From assembly GCA_002179805.1 (NCBI GenBank), contig NAVB01000051.1, positions 1 to 35,807 on the forward strand: DNA of 35,807 bases, written 5' to 3'. Below the pieces are notes generated by a model that saw nothing but the letters and a program-made list of their open reading frames with translations, had not been told where the DNA came from and ran no database searches. The translations under genes and the position numbers were made by a program. Position 1 is the first letter of the stretch, and each line of letters starts with the position of its first letter. Origin of the DNA: Acanthamoeba lenticulata. Taxonomy: Eukaryota > Discosea > Longamoebia > Acanthamoebidae. This document shows, piece by piece, positions 21,301 to 31,389 of this stretch.

Positions 21301-23229
21301 CGGCCCGTCAGCTGTGCCACAAAGCACGGTGGCGGGAGTTGTGGGAAAGGAAGGGAGGGAAGGGGGAGGAGGCGCACCTTGAGGTGGTTGGTGCGCAGGA
21401 AGGAGAGGATTGGCGCAAACAACCGCCCGTCCCTGTGTTGGTTATCCAATCGCGTGATAACCCGCGTTGCATCGCAACACCGCACGCGTCAGAAAAAGTA
21501 GTAGAAAAAGCGACGGTAATGTTTTGAGGGGAGGGGGGGGCGGACCGATCGATGAAGATGGCGCCGTCATTGTCGCGAATGGCCGGGAACTTGCCGCTTA
21601 AGAGGACCGTGAAGTAGGTGTTGGGCAGCCGCATCAGCGTCGTCCGGCTCGTCGTGTAGTGCACTCCGCCTACGCCCCCAAAGGTGCCGACACGGTCAGT
21701 GAGCCCCAGCGGGCGCGCAGAGAAAGTGAGAGAACGAATAAATAAATAATTAAAAAGGGAGGAGGGGGGCGGCACCGATGTTGAGCTTCACGATGGCGTC
21801 GGTCCACGGGGAGAAGGAGGAGCCCGAGGAGTCCAGCGCGTTGCTCGGTTCGGACGACGAGTAATAGGGCGTTGATGTCGGCTGCCGCGAAGGTGTCGGC
21901 GCGGCGGCGACGTGCGCGGAAGACGTCGAGAGGGCGGCCGTCGATGGAGAGGCGAAATCCTCCTTTGGCTGCTGCTGCTGCTGCTGAGGCAAGAGCACGA
22001 TGCTGGGCGACGAGTCGTGGAGATGAAGCGCGTTGCTGCTGATCCCGCTGATCAACAGGCGCTTCTCCTTGGGCCGCTTCACCATGCTTCGCGACCGGTA
22101 CCTTTTGGCACGCACACGCACATAGAGAGAGAGAGAGAGAGAGCACATGCATACACACACACGCGTGAGTGTAGGGCACACGACACGACAGCACGACGCG
22201 CGCGGGAGGCAGAAAGCGTGCGCACCGCTGGGAGCTGCTAATCTCTTCCAACACGGACAACGACGGCTGCGGCGGCAGCGGCGGCGGCGATGTTTGGTGG
22301 ACCGCCGGCGGGTACGGCGGCGGGTAGGACGGCGCCGATGACGAGAGGGGCGTGTCCGAGCCGGTGGCCTGACCGGCCAGGCCCACGTTGTTGGCGACAG
22401 AGGCAGCGGCCGCGGCGATGGCGGCGGCCGTCGAGCGGCGGGCCAGGGTGGCGGAATCCAATCCGCTCTGGAAGTCGACGGCGCCGGCCGTCGCCGACCG
22501 CTCGAGGCGGGTCCGGCTGCCGGATGCTTCCTTGGTCGCGGTGCCGCCACCGCTGCCGGCGCCAGTGCCGCTGCCGGTGAGGGACGCGATGGAGGTGATG
22601 CTGTTGGTGGGCGATGTGGAGTCGCCCAGAGCGCGGGTCTTGAGCTTGTTCCACTTCTTGCGCTCTTTCTTGTCCGGCTTGGCTTCCTTGGGCGCGGCCG
22701 CTGCCGCTTCGGCCTTGTCGTGCCGCGGCCCGCGGTGGCTGCCGCTGCCGCTGCCGCCGCTGCTGGCAGCGGCGTGGTCGACAAAGGCGGGGCCCTTGGT
22801 GGAGATGACCGACAGGAGGGACGAGAACTGGGGCTGGGTGGAGGTGCCGGGGCTCGGCGGGCCGCCCGGGTAGAAGCCCGAGGAGGTCGCATAGGAGGAG
22901 GGCAGGGAGAAGCGGGGCGAGAGGCGGCCCAGACTCGGGCCCGAGTAGAAGCTCGATGAGGTCGAGGGAAAATGCGCGGCAGCAGATCCTGGGCTCGAAT
23001 TGGAGGTGGAAAGAGGCGTCGAGGCGGGGGCAGGAGGTGGGGGCGCGCGGTACAGCTTCTTAGGAAGTGGAACGTGCGAAACCTCGCCCTCTCCGCTGTA
23101 AGAGGAGTAGAGATGCGACGACGGGGTAGGCATGGACGTGGAGATGTAGCGGGCCCCCACAGTGGTGCCCTGCTGTCCACTGCCCATCGGCTCTATATGC
23201 TGCTCGTACTCACCTTCCTCGTCCTCCAT
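18333..23229 (-). CDS. KCTD3/SHKBP1-like T1 (BTB) and WD40-repeat protein
   Basis: The start at 23229 (MEDEEGEYEQHIEPMG) opens about 400 residues of Ser/Pro/Ala-rich, probably disordered sequence with a Lys-rich island (KPDKKERKKWNKLK) and a short poly-Gln. Then comes a tetramerisation T1/BTB domain: AIVKLNIG, GGVHYTTSRTTLMRLP, FTVLLSGKFPAIRDNDGAIF, then IDRDGRLFAPILSFLRTNHL and EMEFYGMTEL. This is the KCTD signature, with NIGG, the DG-FIDR turn and the FYG motif. After a second Ser/Thr/Pro-rich insert with a DDDDDD-type acidic and a His-rich run come WD40-like blades (EDGSIACWKYENM, SALVCVWDQLHLKSC, SDNSICIFDLREPP, GGTIKVWRYLYVDLP, FITGHDNGALQVWDLDLAF). The last matches the C-terminal blade of KCTD3. 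In animals these proteins bind HCN channels or cullin-3 or SH3KBP1; here the partner is unknown. Introns 19650-19766 and 19896-20040 are in phase. Confidence 0.88.
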
Positions 23230-23423
23230 CTGGCACACAAGGTGGGGGTGAATTGAAAACGGTTCACGGCAGACAGCACCTGTAGGGAGGAGCACGGGTG
23301 GTGCAATCAAAAGGCTCGATCTGAGACAACTTTGCTGACGTCACAACAATTTATTGGGCCAAAACGAAAACAAAAACAATTTCGATATGCTTTTCTTTTT
23401 TTTAGCCCTTGATTTTGCTGGTG
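23230..23423. promoter_or_regulatory. Short divergent promoter region between the KCTD3-like gene and PEN-2
   Basis: This 194-nt head-to-head gap has a T/A-rich patch at about 23345-23405. A minus-strand in-frame ATG at 23310 could be an alternative upstream start of the KCTD3-like gene, which would shorten the gap further. No TATA box is obvious. Confidence 0.45.
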
Positions 23424-23864
23424 ATGGAAAGGGAGGATCCGCGCGGCACCAACGATGGCCTTCGGCGCGTCTCCAAGCGTCTTTTTATCGGTATTGCTTC
23501 GGTGGCAGCCTCCCTGGCCCAGGTTCAACTGATTGATCAGGAACTTGGCGTTTTCAGGTGGCTTCCTGTGTCTGCCGTTCTTGTGGCTCCTGAACTATCT
23601 CTACATGCGAAAATACATCCAGCGAGCCTCTTGCCCACCTGAAGTTCGGTTCTGTACGTTGTGGTCACGCGAGCAACAATTTTTATCTGTTATTTATTCT
23701 TCATTTCTAATGAATATCTCGTGGCAGACGTGAGGAGCTCTCTCGTGGGGTTCTGCGTGGTGACGTCCCTCTTCGTGGTGTGGACGCTCGTGTACCTCCT
23801 CTTCCGGGAGGAGATGGGCGCTTCAGGCGATGCCATCTCCCTCCTCATCCCCAAGGGGCCCTGA
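23424..23864 (+). CDS. PSENEN: Gamma-secretase subunit PEN-2
   Basis: Small membrane subunit that completes and activates the presenilin-nicastrin-APH1-PEN2 intramembrane protease. A three-exon model (23424-23490, 23558-23653, 23728-23864) is in phase and yields 99 residues, against about 101 in animals. The diagnostic first hydrophobic segment reads FIGGFLCLPFLWLLNYLY, closely matching the GGFAFLPFLWLVN signature. The second is VRSSLVGFCVVTSLFVVWTL followed by VYLLFR. The C-terminus is GDAISLLIPKGP, corresponding to the GDYLSFTIPLG end needed for presenilin binding; the Asp and Ser are kept but Tyr and Phe are replaced. The first intron is only 67 nt. The small size and the two hydrophobic segments in the right positions leave little doubt. 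Confidence 0.93.
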
Positions 23865-24049
23865 GCCGAGCCGCGTCACCACCTGTGAGCCCTCCTCCTC
23901 CTCCTCCTCCTGCCTTTGGCTCGTGTGAACGCGCCCCTGCCCCGCTCTCGAGTGTACATTCGTCATCGCCACCATCACCATTGTTGTACCCATCGCCACC
24001 CGCATACAAAACAAAATGTCTGTTGTTACTAATGCTAGCATTGAGGAGC
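23865..24049. other. Convergent 3' spacer between PEN-2 and the YbjQ-family gene
   Basis: This 185-nt stretch contains a CTC-repeat (about 23889-23909) and no clear polyadenylation hexamer. Nothing else is seen. Confidence 0.5.
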
Positions 24050-24952
24050 TCAGTCGTCATCGTCGGTGTAGTAGTCCTCGTGTTCATGCTCCTCGTGCTC
24101 CTCCTTGATCGGCTTCACAACGACCGCCGTCCCTGCCGATAGAACGCGCCCGCCGGGTTCGTGGTGGTGATGACGACGACGATGATGATGAGTATTATTG
24201 CACTTCGATCTGAGCAGGGCGCTGCACATGTAGCCGCGACGACGTACCGTAGGCCATCGTGTAGGAGAACGTGGAGGACCACACGGCCGGGTCGGACGAC
24301 GCCGCCGTCTCGTAGCGCACGCGTACGACCGCGTTGGCGCCCCGGAGCTGCTCAACCGCCCCCCCAGGGGGGAAATCAATTCACCAGGCCTCGTCTGCCA
24401 AGGCGGGCGGGCGGGCGAGGGGCGGAATAGGGGAGGAATGTGCGCACGCTGGCCTCGTGCATGAGGTTGTGGGTGGCAGAGGCCGAGGAGTCCACCATCA
24501 TCTCGGCGTAGGCCACCACGGGCTGGCCAAAGACTCCCTGCACGCGAGCCCATAGGTCATGGCCTACATGTCGGCTCGTGACGGACGAGCCCACGACGAT
24601 GCCCACCTCGCGTACGATCTTGTGGTTGGCGATGGTCCCGCCTGCAGTTACAGGGCCGCGTGCGTCGTGTAATCCAGGGTGAGCCCCAGGGTGTTCGCGA
24701 GAGCAGGAAAGGGGGGGGGACGCACGCGTGGTAACCAGCACGCCGGACTGTTCCTGGAAAGTCTCGCCCATCTTGCGCGGTTTCTTTCCTTTGCCGGCCG
24801 TAGGTGGGCTTGGCTGGCTGCTGCTCGTATCGGCGGGCTTGGCGGGCTTGGCTGGCTGCTGCCCGTCTCCTCCGTACAGAACGCCTGTTGCCAGCGGCTT
24901 GGGGTCACTTCCTTCTGCGCTTCACTGACAACGAGGGAGAGGGACGAACCAT
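24050..24952 (-). CDS. YbjQ/UPF0145-family (putative heavy-metal-binding domain) protein
   Basis: The core runs VLVTTR joined to GTIANHKIVREVGIVVGSSV, then GHDLWARVQGVFGQPVVAYA, a helix with MMVDSSASATHNLMHEAS, then QLRGANAVVRVRYET and SSTFSYTMAYGTAVVVKP. This is the YbjQ layout: the T-T-x-I start, the GxVxG turn, the long amphipathic helix, and the LGANAVVGVxxx strand, followed by a last strand ending in GTAV. The bacterial homologue forms pentamers and has no settled function; the metal-binding label is a family guess. The C-terminus adds an unusual tail of Lys/Ile then EEHEEHEHEDYYTDDDD. Upstream of the conserved Met (24771) the frame stays open with a Lys/Pro/Ala-rich linker; a start at 24952 with a 67-nt intron is one in-phase option, but the N-terminus is uncertain. 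Introns carry a poly(C) run just inside the donor at 24725. Confidence 0.78.
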
Positions 24953-25321
24953 AACGTCGCGCTTGCGTCGTTACGACCGCAGCTGTTGGGCGGAAGATTT
25001 AATCAGTCGGGCCAGACAACATGTGAATTATGCAAAGGTGAGTTGTGGTTGTGCCAAGGCCTTGTACAGGTCGAGCAAGGTACAGAACTAAAGACGCGGC
25101 TCACTCGTCGCATGGCGTCCTCGGGTGTGGCGGCAATAAAGTGAAGTGCGTGCCGCAGAGGTTGTTTTGAGTTTTTATTTTGTTGGTTACATTTTGTGCA
25201 ACCGCACGCGGGGCCGCCGGTTCACCGCCAGGCTTGTCTGGCCTCACGTCGAGACACCCTCCTGCACTCCCAGCCCAATGATTCGATCAGATACAAGACA
25301 CCACGAAGCCCAACACACATC
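24953..25321. other. Spacer with YbjQ-gene promoter and COX20-like 3' end
   Basis: This 369-nt region lies between two minus-strand genes. The only signal seen is the AATAAA at 25174-25179. The YbjQ-family gene may extend into the low-coordinate part if its first exon is further upstream. Confidence 0.45.
25174..25179 (-). terminator. Poly(A) signal of the COX20-like gene
   Basis: AATAAA on the minus strand, 143 nt past the COX20-like stop at 25322. It is the only clear hexamer in this spacer. Confidence 0.4.
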
Positions 25322-25923
25322 TCAGGCGTTGATGAATGAGCGAACCTTGCCTTCCTCGGCCTTCTTTTGTAGCTGCTTGATGTAGGCCTCCTTCATCTTC
25401 TGCTCGTAGAAGGACTGCATCATCACCAGCTGCTCCATGTCGTTGCGCTTTGCTTCCAGCTGGCTCTGGCACGTGAACCTGACGCTCGTAGTGTTGAGCA
25501 CGAGAAAAGCAGCACAGGTTACCGGCTACAAGGAAAGTACCACTTCATGACCGACGCGAGGGAGAAGACACCCACGGCCAGCGGCCCGTGCAGTCGTCCT
25601 GAGGAGGAGAACACAGGGAAGCACACATGTGTTGCAGATTAAAAATCGGACGAAATTGGTGCCAAGCTGATCAGCACGTACGCGTAAAGACGTAGTAGCC
25701 CAGCGAGCACACCGACGCCAACCCTACACCTGTCAGCAGCGAGTTCTGAAAGCACGGAATGGACATGAAGCTGCACTAACTCGTCAACTCCCCTGTGTCG
25801 GTTTCTGCGTAAGCAACAGAAGATTTGCCCGTACGTGGTGCCATCACTGCCGACATGTTCAAACGGAGACGGCTTGTTTCGCCGCTCTTGATTTCCATTC
25901 GATGTGGATCTTGGATCGGCCAT
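25322..25923 (-). CDS. COX20: COX20-like cytochrome c oxidase assembly factor
   Basis: In the family, COX20 is a small inner-membrane protein of mitochondria that holds and matures the COX2 subunit of complex IV. The four-exon model (25855-25923, 25682-25745, 25541-25598, 25322-25478) is in phase and gives 115 residues; animal COX20 is about 118. After a polar N-terminus come two short hydrophobic segments, NSLLTGVGLASVCSLGYYVF and HGPLAVGVFSLASVMKW, separated by a basic TRRL turn. Then KWFTCQSQLEAKRND parallels the family's CWFHCRYNYAKQR element, followed by a charged helix (FYEQKMKEAYIKQLQKK). Identity outside these points is modest, so the call rests on length, two-helix layout and the WF-x-C motif. 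The first donor (CAT-GTCGGC) is weak and was chosen because it keeps the frame and the family spacing. Confidence 0.62.
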
Positions 25924-26158
25924 GGAGCTTCGCTAACACCCAAGTGTGGTTTGGCCCAACAAAGTGCACGATGCAGACAAATCCGATGCAACAGTTACTC
26001 GCCCTTCGTCATGGAATTCTTCAAATTTCTATTCCTGGTTTTTCCTGCCCTTCTCGCCCACATGCAGCCCTGCACGGCAGACGGGGTCCCTCAGCCTACA
26101 TCATGTAGTGCCCGAGCACCTGCACCACCACCATAGCCAGCATTACCCTAACAAGCTG
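25924..26158. promoter_or_regulatory. Divergent promoter region, COX20-like gene and methyltransferase gene
   Basis: This 235-nt head-to-head gap has no clear core element. An open frame continues upstream of the methyltransferase ATG from 25946, but its composition is not protein-like and the ATG at 26159 starts the recognisable family sequence. Confidence 0.45.
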
Positions 26159-27543
26159 ATGGATTGGCAAGGCGAGCAGTATTCACAGCACAACGAGACT
26201 CAGAGGGTACAAGCTAGTGGTTGTGCGCGACGTAGCACACATTCTCAAGCCGGCGGACAGGAGTGGGCGTTGGACTTTATCCACAGATGCTTGGCCAAAG
26301 AGCTCACCACGACAGGTACAGGTGCGCATGGTGGTAAAGGTATGACTGGCGACGTTCTTGACCTGGGCTGCGGAGACGGCAGCATCTCGGCCTGGCTCGC
26401 CACCCGCAAGCTGCCCGTGGCGCGGGTACTCCTGCACTCTTCTCGCCCCTGGGCCGCACCCCAGCCTTATATGAGTATCAGGTGATCGGCGTAGACCCTT
26501 CGCCCGGCCAGCTGGCCCACGCGCGCCAGGTCTACCACTCTGTGGACAACCTCGCTTTCCAGGCACGTTGCCCAAGGGCACAACCTCCTCACCATCGCTC
26601 CTCATTATGAACACGTGATCTCCACTTCTCTCGCAGCTTGCATCAGCCACCTCCTTGCCGGATGAGTGGCGCGGGCGGTTCGACATGGTGTTTTCCTTCA
26701 CCGCCCTCCATTGGGTCCGCGACCACGTCGCCGTCCTGGCGCAGGCGCACAAGGTGCGCGCGAGCTGGAGAGTTTTCCGCGCCATGGCCCTTTGTGGCGA
26801 CGAATCTCACGCGTAAGCTCGAGAGGGCCGCAGGTGATGAAGAAGGGCGGCCTGCTGGCCTTCACCATGCCCCTGGGCGGGCCGCACGAGTTTGCTGGCG
26901 TGCTCGACATCCTGTCCCACATGCCCTCGTGGCGCGACCATCTGCACGGCTTCATGGCAGAGTGCTACCCGCTCAACCCGGACTGGTTCTACAGTGCGTA
27001 GCCATGGTCGCGCTCACCAGCTGCTTCTTGGAGGCGGCTCACCCAGTACGTGCGTGTCCACGCCAGGCTTCATCCGCGCGCATCACTCGGAGGAGGAGCG
27101 GGCCGACGAGGCCTCAAAGGGCGATGACGATTACGAGTCGCGTGTGCGCAGCATGCGTCGGCAGATGCCCATGTTCGCTGAGGCCTACCGTCGCCTGCTG
27201 ACAAAGGTCGGCTTCACGGTCGAGTGCGTGGACATCCACCCGGCCAAGGCCAACTTTGAGTGCGTGCCCCCCCCCCGACCTCTCAAATTTTCCTCGCGGT
27301 TGAGCTGACTCGAGTCCATCTCCGCGGGTGGATGTGCGTACGTGTGGAGCTAGTTCTGGAGGGGAGTTGAACCAGTTCGTAGCACAGTGGCTGCCGCACC
27401 GGCAGCGGCTGCCAGAAGAGCAGCGCGACGAGTTCATGGAGGAACTCACACGGGCTTATTTGCAGCGCACGGAGCAGAGTCACGCCAAGGGCGAGATCCA
27501 CATGTGGTTCGACCTCCTTCAGGTCAAGGCGGTCAAGTCTTGA
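26159..27543 (+). CDS. Class I SAM-dependent methyltransferase
   Basis: A seven-exon model (26159-26206, 26261-26425, 26482-26562, 26637-26753, 26834-26993, 27067-27259, 27354-27543) is in phase and gives 317 residues. The start reads YSQHNETQR-EWALDF, like the Y-x-x-N-S-x-Q opening of trans-aconitate and juvenile-hormone-acid type methyltransferases. Motif I is GDVLDLGCGDGSIS (about 46-59), the acidic ribose ligand is in VIGVDPSPGQL, and the post-II/motif IV block is FDMVFSFTALHWV, followed by VMKKGGLLAFTMPLG (motif post-III). The C-terminal half holds two helical stretches and ends IHMWFDLLQVKAVKS. The substrate is unknown; small-acid O-methylation is possible by likeness only. The third intron must use a GC donor (CAG-GCACGT at 26563) for the reading frame to hold. 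Confidence 0.88.
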
Positions 27544-27789
27544 CTTGCGAGCCGGCACACAAAGTTAATTATTCAGATTTCTCGATTTTTCTTTTCGCTT
27601 TTCCCCTTCACGCAACTCCCTGGCGCGCAAGTTGCCCGTTGCTTCTTCGATTGGCCTTCTTGCCATTTTCGACTCAGTGAGCAAGTCGTGCGCCCTTTGG
27701 CCACACGTTAGCTCAGGCCAACGCCTTGTGTGGGAGAAGAGGCACTGAATGATTGGCCAAATACGAATTTGATCACCATCTAATCGACA

Positions 27790-30700
27790 ATGGACGACAA
27801 AAAGCGGAGGCTTTCGCCACGGCGGGCCAACGCCCTCAAGGCCGAGGCAGCGAGGACGGATCACATGGAAGAAGAAGAGGAAGAGGAGGCACCACAACAG
27901 CGTAAATCGAAGGGGGCAGGTCGTGCCGCTGCTCGTGAACGCCCTCCGGTAGTGCAGAAGGCAAAGAGGAAGACGCGCAGCAGGGCGTCCTCCTTTGTTG
28001 GCGAATCCGATCAGGAGAAGGAGAAGGACGAGGAGGAAGATGGAAGTGCCGAATCCGATGTGAACGCGGCCGAGCGGCAACGACAGGGCGAGAGCGACGA
28101 AGGAGAGGAGGAGGAGGAAGAGAGAACGTCCGCGCGCAGACTGTCACCGCGCGAGCGGCGGGTGAGCACGGGCCGCGGCTCCAAGTCGCCCTCCCCCAAG
28201 GGCTCTGCCGCCAACAACAGGAGGAACAAGCAGAAGAAGGACCTAGACGTCGAGGCCGACGACACCGCCGCCAGGCGGAAGAAGGGCGCCAAGATGCAGA
28301 CCGCCGACAGCGACGAAGAAGACGACGCCAGCAAGCAGCACGCGAAGAAAAGCAAGACCGACGGGAAGAAGAAGAACAACAACAAGAAAAAGGCCAGCAA
28401 GAAGGACAAGAAGAAGAAGAAGAAGCCAGAGGAGGAGGAGGCTGCCCCAAAGGAGGAGGAAGACCAAGAAGACGAGGACAAGGAGGATGAAGAGGAAGAG
28501 AAGGCGGCGACAAAGCGGAAGAAGAAGAAGAAGAAGGCGAAGACGAGCAAGAGGGCCAACAAGACCAACAAGACCAACAAGCCGAAGGAGGGCGAGGAGG
28601 ACGAAGAGAATGGCGCGGAGGCGGATGAGAAGAAGAAGGGCGAGGAGGACGAAGGTGGAGACGAAGGCAAGAAGGACGAGGAGGGAGGCGAGGGAGAAGA
28701 GGAGGAAGAGGAGAGGGCGGAGGAGGGGGAAGAGGAGGAGGAGGAGGAGGCCGGCCAGACGGCCGCGGCCAAGGGCAAGAGGCGGGGCAGGCGGCGAACG
28801 AGCACCAACTGGGGCGGCCGCAAGCGCAAGAAGAAGTCGTCGACGGCGGCCGGCGCTCCCCGCCCAGCGCCCAAGCGAGAGCCCCGCCAGGCCGGCGGCA
28901 ACGAGGACGGCGGCGACGACGATGGTGGCGGTGATGGCGCAGGCGACATGGACGTGGACGCGCCCAAGGCCGACGGCGGCGACGACAAGGAAGAGGACAA
29001 CAAACGGCGGCGCCGGAAGAAGGCCGCGATGGATGTCGATGGCGACAACGAAGACGACGAGGACAAGGAAAAGGGCGACGAAGGTGATCGAGAAGAAGAC
29101 GAGGCTGAGGAAGACAGCGCGGTCGACAGCGGCAGCAGCGAAGATGAGGACGACGCCAGCGCGGAGGACGATGGACACGTCGAAGATGACGATGACAACG
29201 ACGAAGAGGAGGAGGACGAGCTGGTGCCCATCCGCCTCAGCGTGTTCTCCGATGGGCAGACTTTCCACGACACCTTCCTCTGGAATCTTCACGGTTTCTC
29301 TCTCTCTCTCTCTCTCCCTCTCTCTTATCCTCGCCTTCACGTGCACGTGCGTGGTGTGTGCGTACGCGCGTGTCGAGAAGAGCATCACCTGCTGACGCCT
29401 CAGCCGCTTACGCGCGCGCGAGCAGACACGACGCTGACGCCGAAGGCGTTCGCGCGGAGCCTGTGCCTGGAGATGGACCTGCCGCCCTCCTTCGAGGCGG
29501 TGTGTATCCCAATTCCCTCTTCGATTCTCTTTCTCTCTCTCTCTCTCTTCCCGGCCACACACACACACACACAAGCGCGCGCATGTGCCGGACCAGGGCC
29601 GGGGGGAGAGAGAGATACAAGAAGGGAATTCATCTCCTCACACCTCAGCCGCGCGCACGCACACACAATATCCGTGGGCACGCTGCAGGTGGTGGAGACG
29701 GCAATCGACAAGCAGCTGACGGCGCACCTTCGCTGGCGAACGGCCTTTCGCGAGGAGAAGATCCGGATCCCCAGCAAGGACGCCCTCATCCTCATCCAGG
29801 TACCCTCCCCCCCCACTCCTCACTCCTCATCGTTCCTCTTGTTCTTGTTCTTCTTTCTCGGTGGGTGAGGCTAGGGGCTGACGGCATCGTGGCGGCACAT
29901 GTGCAGTTGAACATGACGATCAACGACCAGTCGCTGCAGGACCAGTTTGAGTGGGACGTCACCGACCGGCGCAACAGCCCAGAGGCCTTTGCCCAGCAGC
30001 TGTGCGTGGACCTGGGCCTGACCCGCGAGTTCGAGGTCGCCGTCGCCCACTCCATCCGCGAGCAAGGTGCTCCCTGCCCCCAATTCAAATACCGGTGGTG
30101 TGTACGAGCAGGGCTGGCTGGCTGGCTGGCTGGCTGACGCGGTGGACACAGTGAACCGGCACCTGCGGAGCTACGTGGAGGGCTCGCGGGACGATGCTCG
30201 AGTGCGCACGCGGCCGGTCGTGCGATCGGCTGTGCGCGATGGAGAGGAGACGGAGCTCTTCACGCCCGTCGTCACGGCCTCGACCAACCCCTACAAGGTC
30301 ATCAACGATGCCCACAAGTGCGCACCTCCTCCCTCCTCCTCCTCCCGCCCTCTGCACGCACAAGACAAGTTTCTCAGCGTTATGGCCACTACATCTCATT
30401 GTGATCATCCGCAGAGACCAGCCCGTGATGGTGCCGGTCTCCGCACCGTCAGCCTCTGCGGCAGCGGCGGCCATGATGGCTGGCCGGGCCTATGCGCCGT
30501 ACACACAGCCATCTGGGCCGCCCTCGAGCTCGGGCGGCTGGACGGGCGGCCATGGCACGCCCATGCCCACAGTTACCGTGTCGCGACCGCCAGTGGCCTC
30601 TTCGCCGGTCGTTGCCTCAGCTTCGACACCGTCGTCATCGTCGGCGTATGCGTCCTACGCACGGTCTGCGTTCTCCGCGTCTCACCCGACGGGAACACCC

Positions 30701-31075
30701 ACGCCAACGTCGTGTGCTCCACATTCTGTGCCAACTGCTTACCCGCCTTCTGCATCGACGTCGACATCAACATCATCGCCCTACACGTACGGTGGTCCCT
30801 ACGCGTATGTCCCGTCGCCCTCTGCGCCTCGGCCGACAGCTATGTCGTCGCAGCTCTACGCGTCCTTCTTTGCCACCTCCTCGGGGACGCTATCCTCGAC
30901 GACTCCTGCGACCTTCTCTACGCCGTTCGCGAGACCCTACGCCGCAGCTTCCTCTTCTTTCTCACCATCTGCCTCACCCTCTCCTTCTTCCCCCTACATC
31001 CCACGAAGCCACCCTCCGGTGACCTCGTCTTCTACCACTACAGGGCCACGCCCACCACCTGCGCAGTACAGCTGA
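27790..31075 (+). CDS. SMARCB1: SNF5/SMARCB1-family chromatin remodelling subunit with a long charged N-terminus
   Basis: Core subunit of SWI/SNF remodellers; it contacts the nucleosome acidic patch and other subunits through two repeat domains. A six-exon model (27790-29293, 29426-29499, 29689-29799, 29907-30066, 30152-30317, 30415-31075) is in phase and gives 891 residues, more than twice the animal protein. Repeat 1 runs from LVPIRLSVFSDGQTFHDTFL through LTPKAFARSLCLEMDLPP and AIDKQL. Repeat 2 runs from LNMTINDQSLQDQFEWDV through NSPEAFAQQLCVDLGL and VAVAHSIREQ. Before them lie about 475 residues of Lys/Glu/Asp/Arg blocks, with no sign of the winged-helix domain found in animal SMARCB1. 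After them comes a Ser/Thr/Pro/Ala/Tyr-rich tail of about 215 residues. The tail looks like an activation or condensate-type segment. Introns 2-3 hold CT and CA microsatellites. Confidence 0.93.
29296..29330. repeat. CT microsatellite directly after an SNF5 5' splice site
   Basis: A (TC)n run starting 3 nt into intron 1. The next intron has a similar CT run (about 29528-29551) followed by (CA)n at about 29557-29571. These are simple repeats confined to introns. Confidence 0.8.
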
Positions 31076-31131
31076 GCTTTTTTTTTCCCGCCAACAGCGG
31101 AGTTTACGCCAAGAAGAATGTTGACTACAGA

Positions 31132-31145
31132 AATAAAAAAATAAA
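31132..31145 (+). terminator. Tandem AATAAA signals of the SNF5-like gene
   Basis: Two AATAAA hexamers (31132-31137 and 31140-31145), about 57-70 nt past the stop codon at 31075, correctly placed and oriented for the SNF5-like transcript. The rest of 31076-31389 (314 nt) is otherwise featureless and includes the promoter of the next gene. Confidence 0.6.
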
Positions 31146-31389
31146 CGCAAGGAAAACGTTCATGTTTTTGTGTCGACTCATCAACCAGAAGTTGCGACGG
31201 CAGCGTACGCATCGCACTTGTGGACATCTTTGAAGGTGCTTTTTGAGAGAACTCGGCACACTACACGAATAAGTGTGGCTTCAGTTGTCTTTAATAATCT
31301 GACATCGACTGGCGATTATTTCAATTTTGTGTTTGCTTCGCCCGGCAGCCATCCTGCGACTTTGACAAAGAGACACCCCGCAGAACGCG

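Noticed and set aside
25946..26158. Open frame upstream of the methyltransferase start
   Set aside because: It lacks family likeness and has His/Pro/Ser composition typical of a translated leader; the methyltransferase motif order begins at the 26159 ATG.
28011..29574. Two long minus-strand open frames (about 420 and 443 codons), one Ser-rich and one Leu/Val-rich
   Set aside because: They are the exact antisense of the Lys/Glu/Asp-rich SNF5 exon; AAG/GAG/GAC repeats read backwards as Ser or Leu/Val codons and carry no stops. The plus-strand frame joins in phase to the SNF5 repeats.
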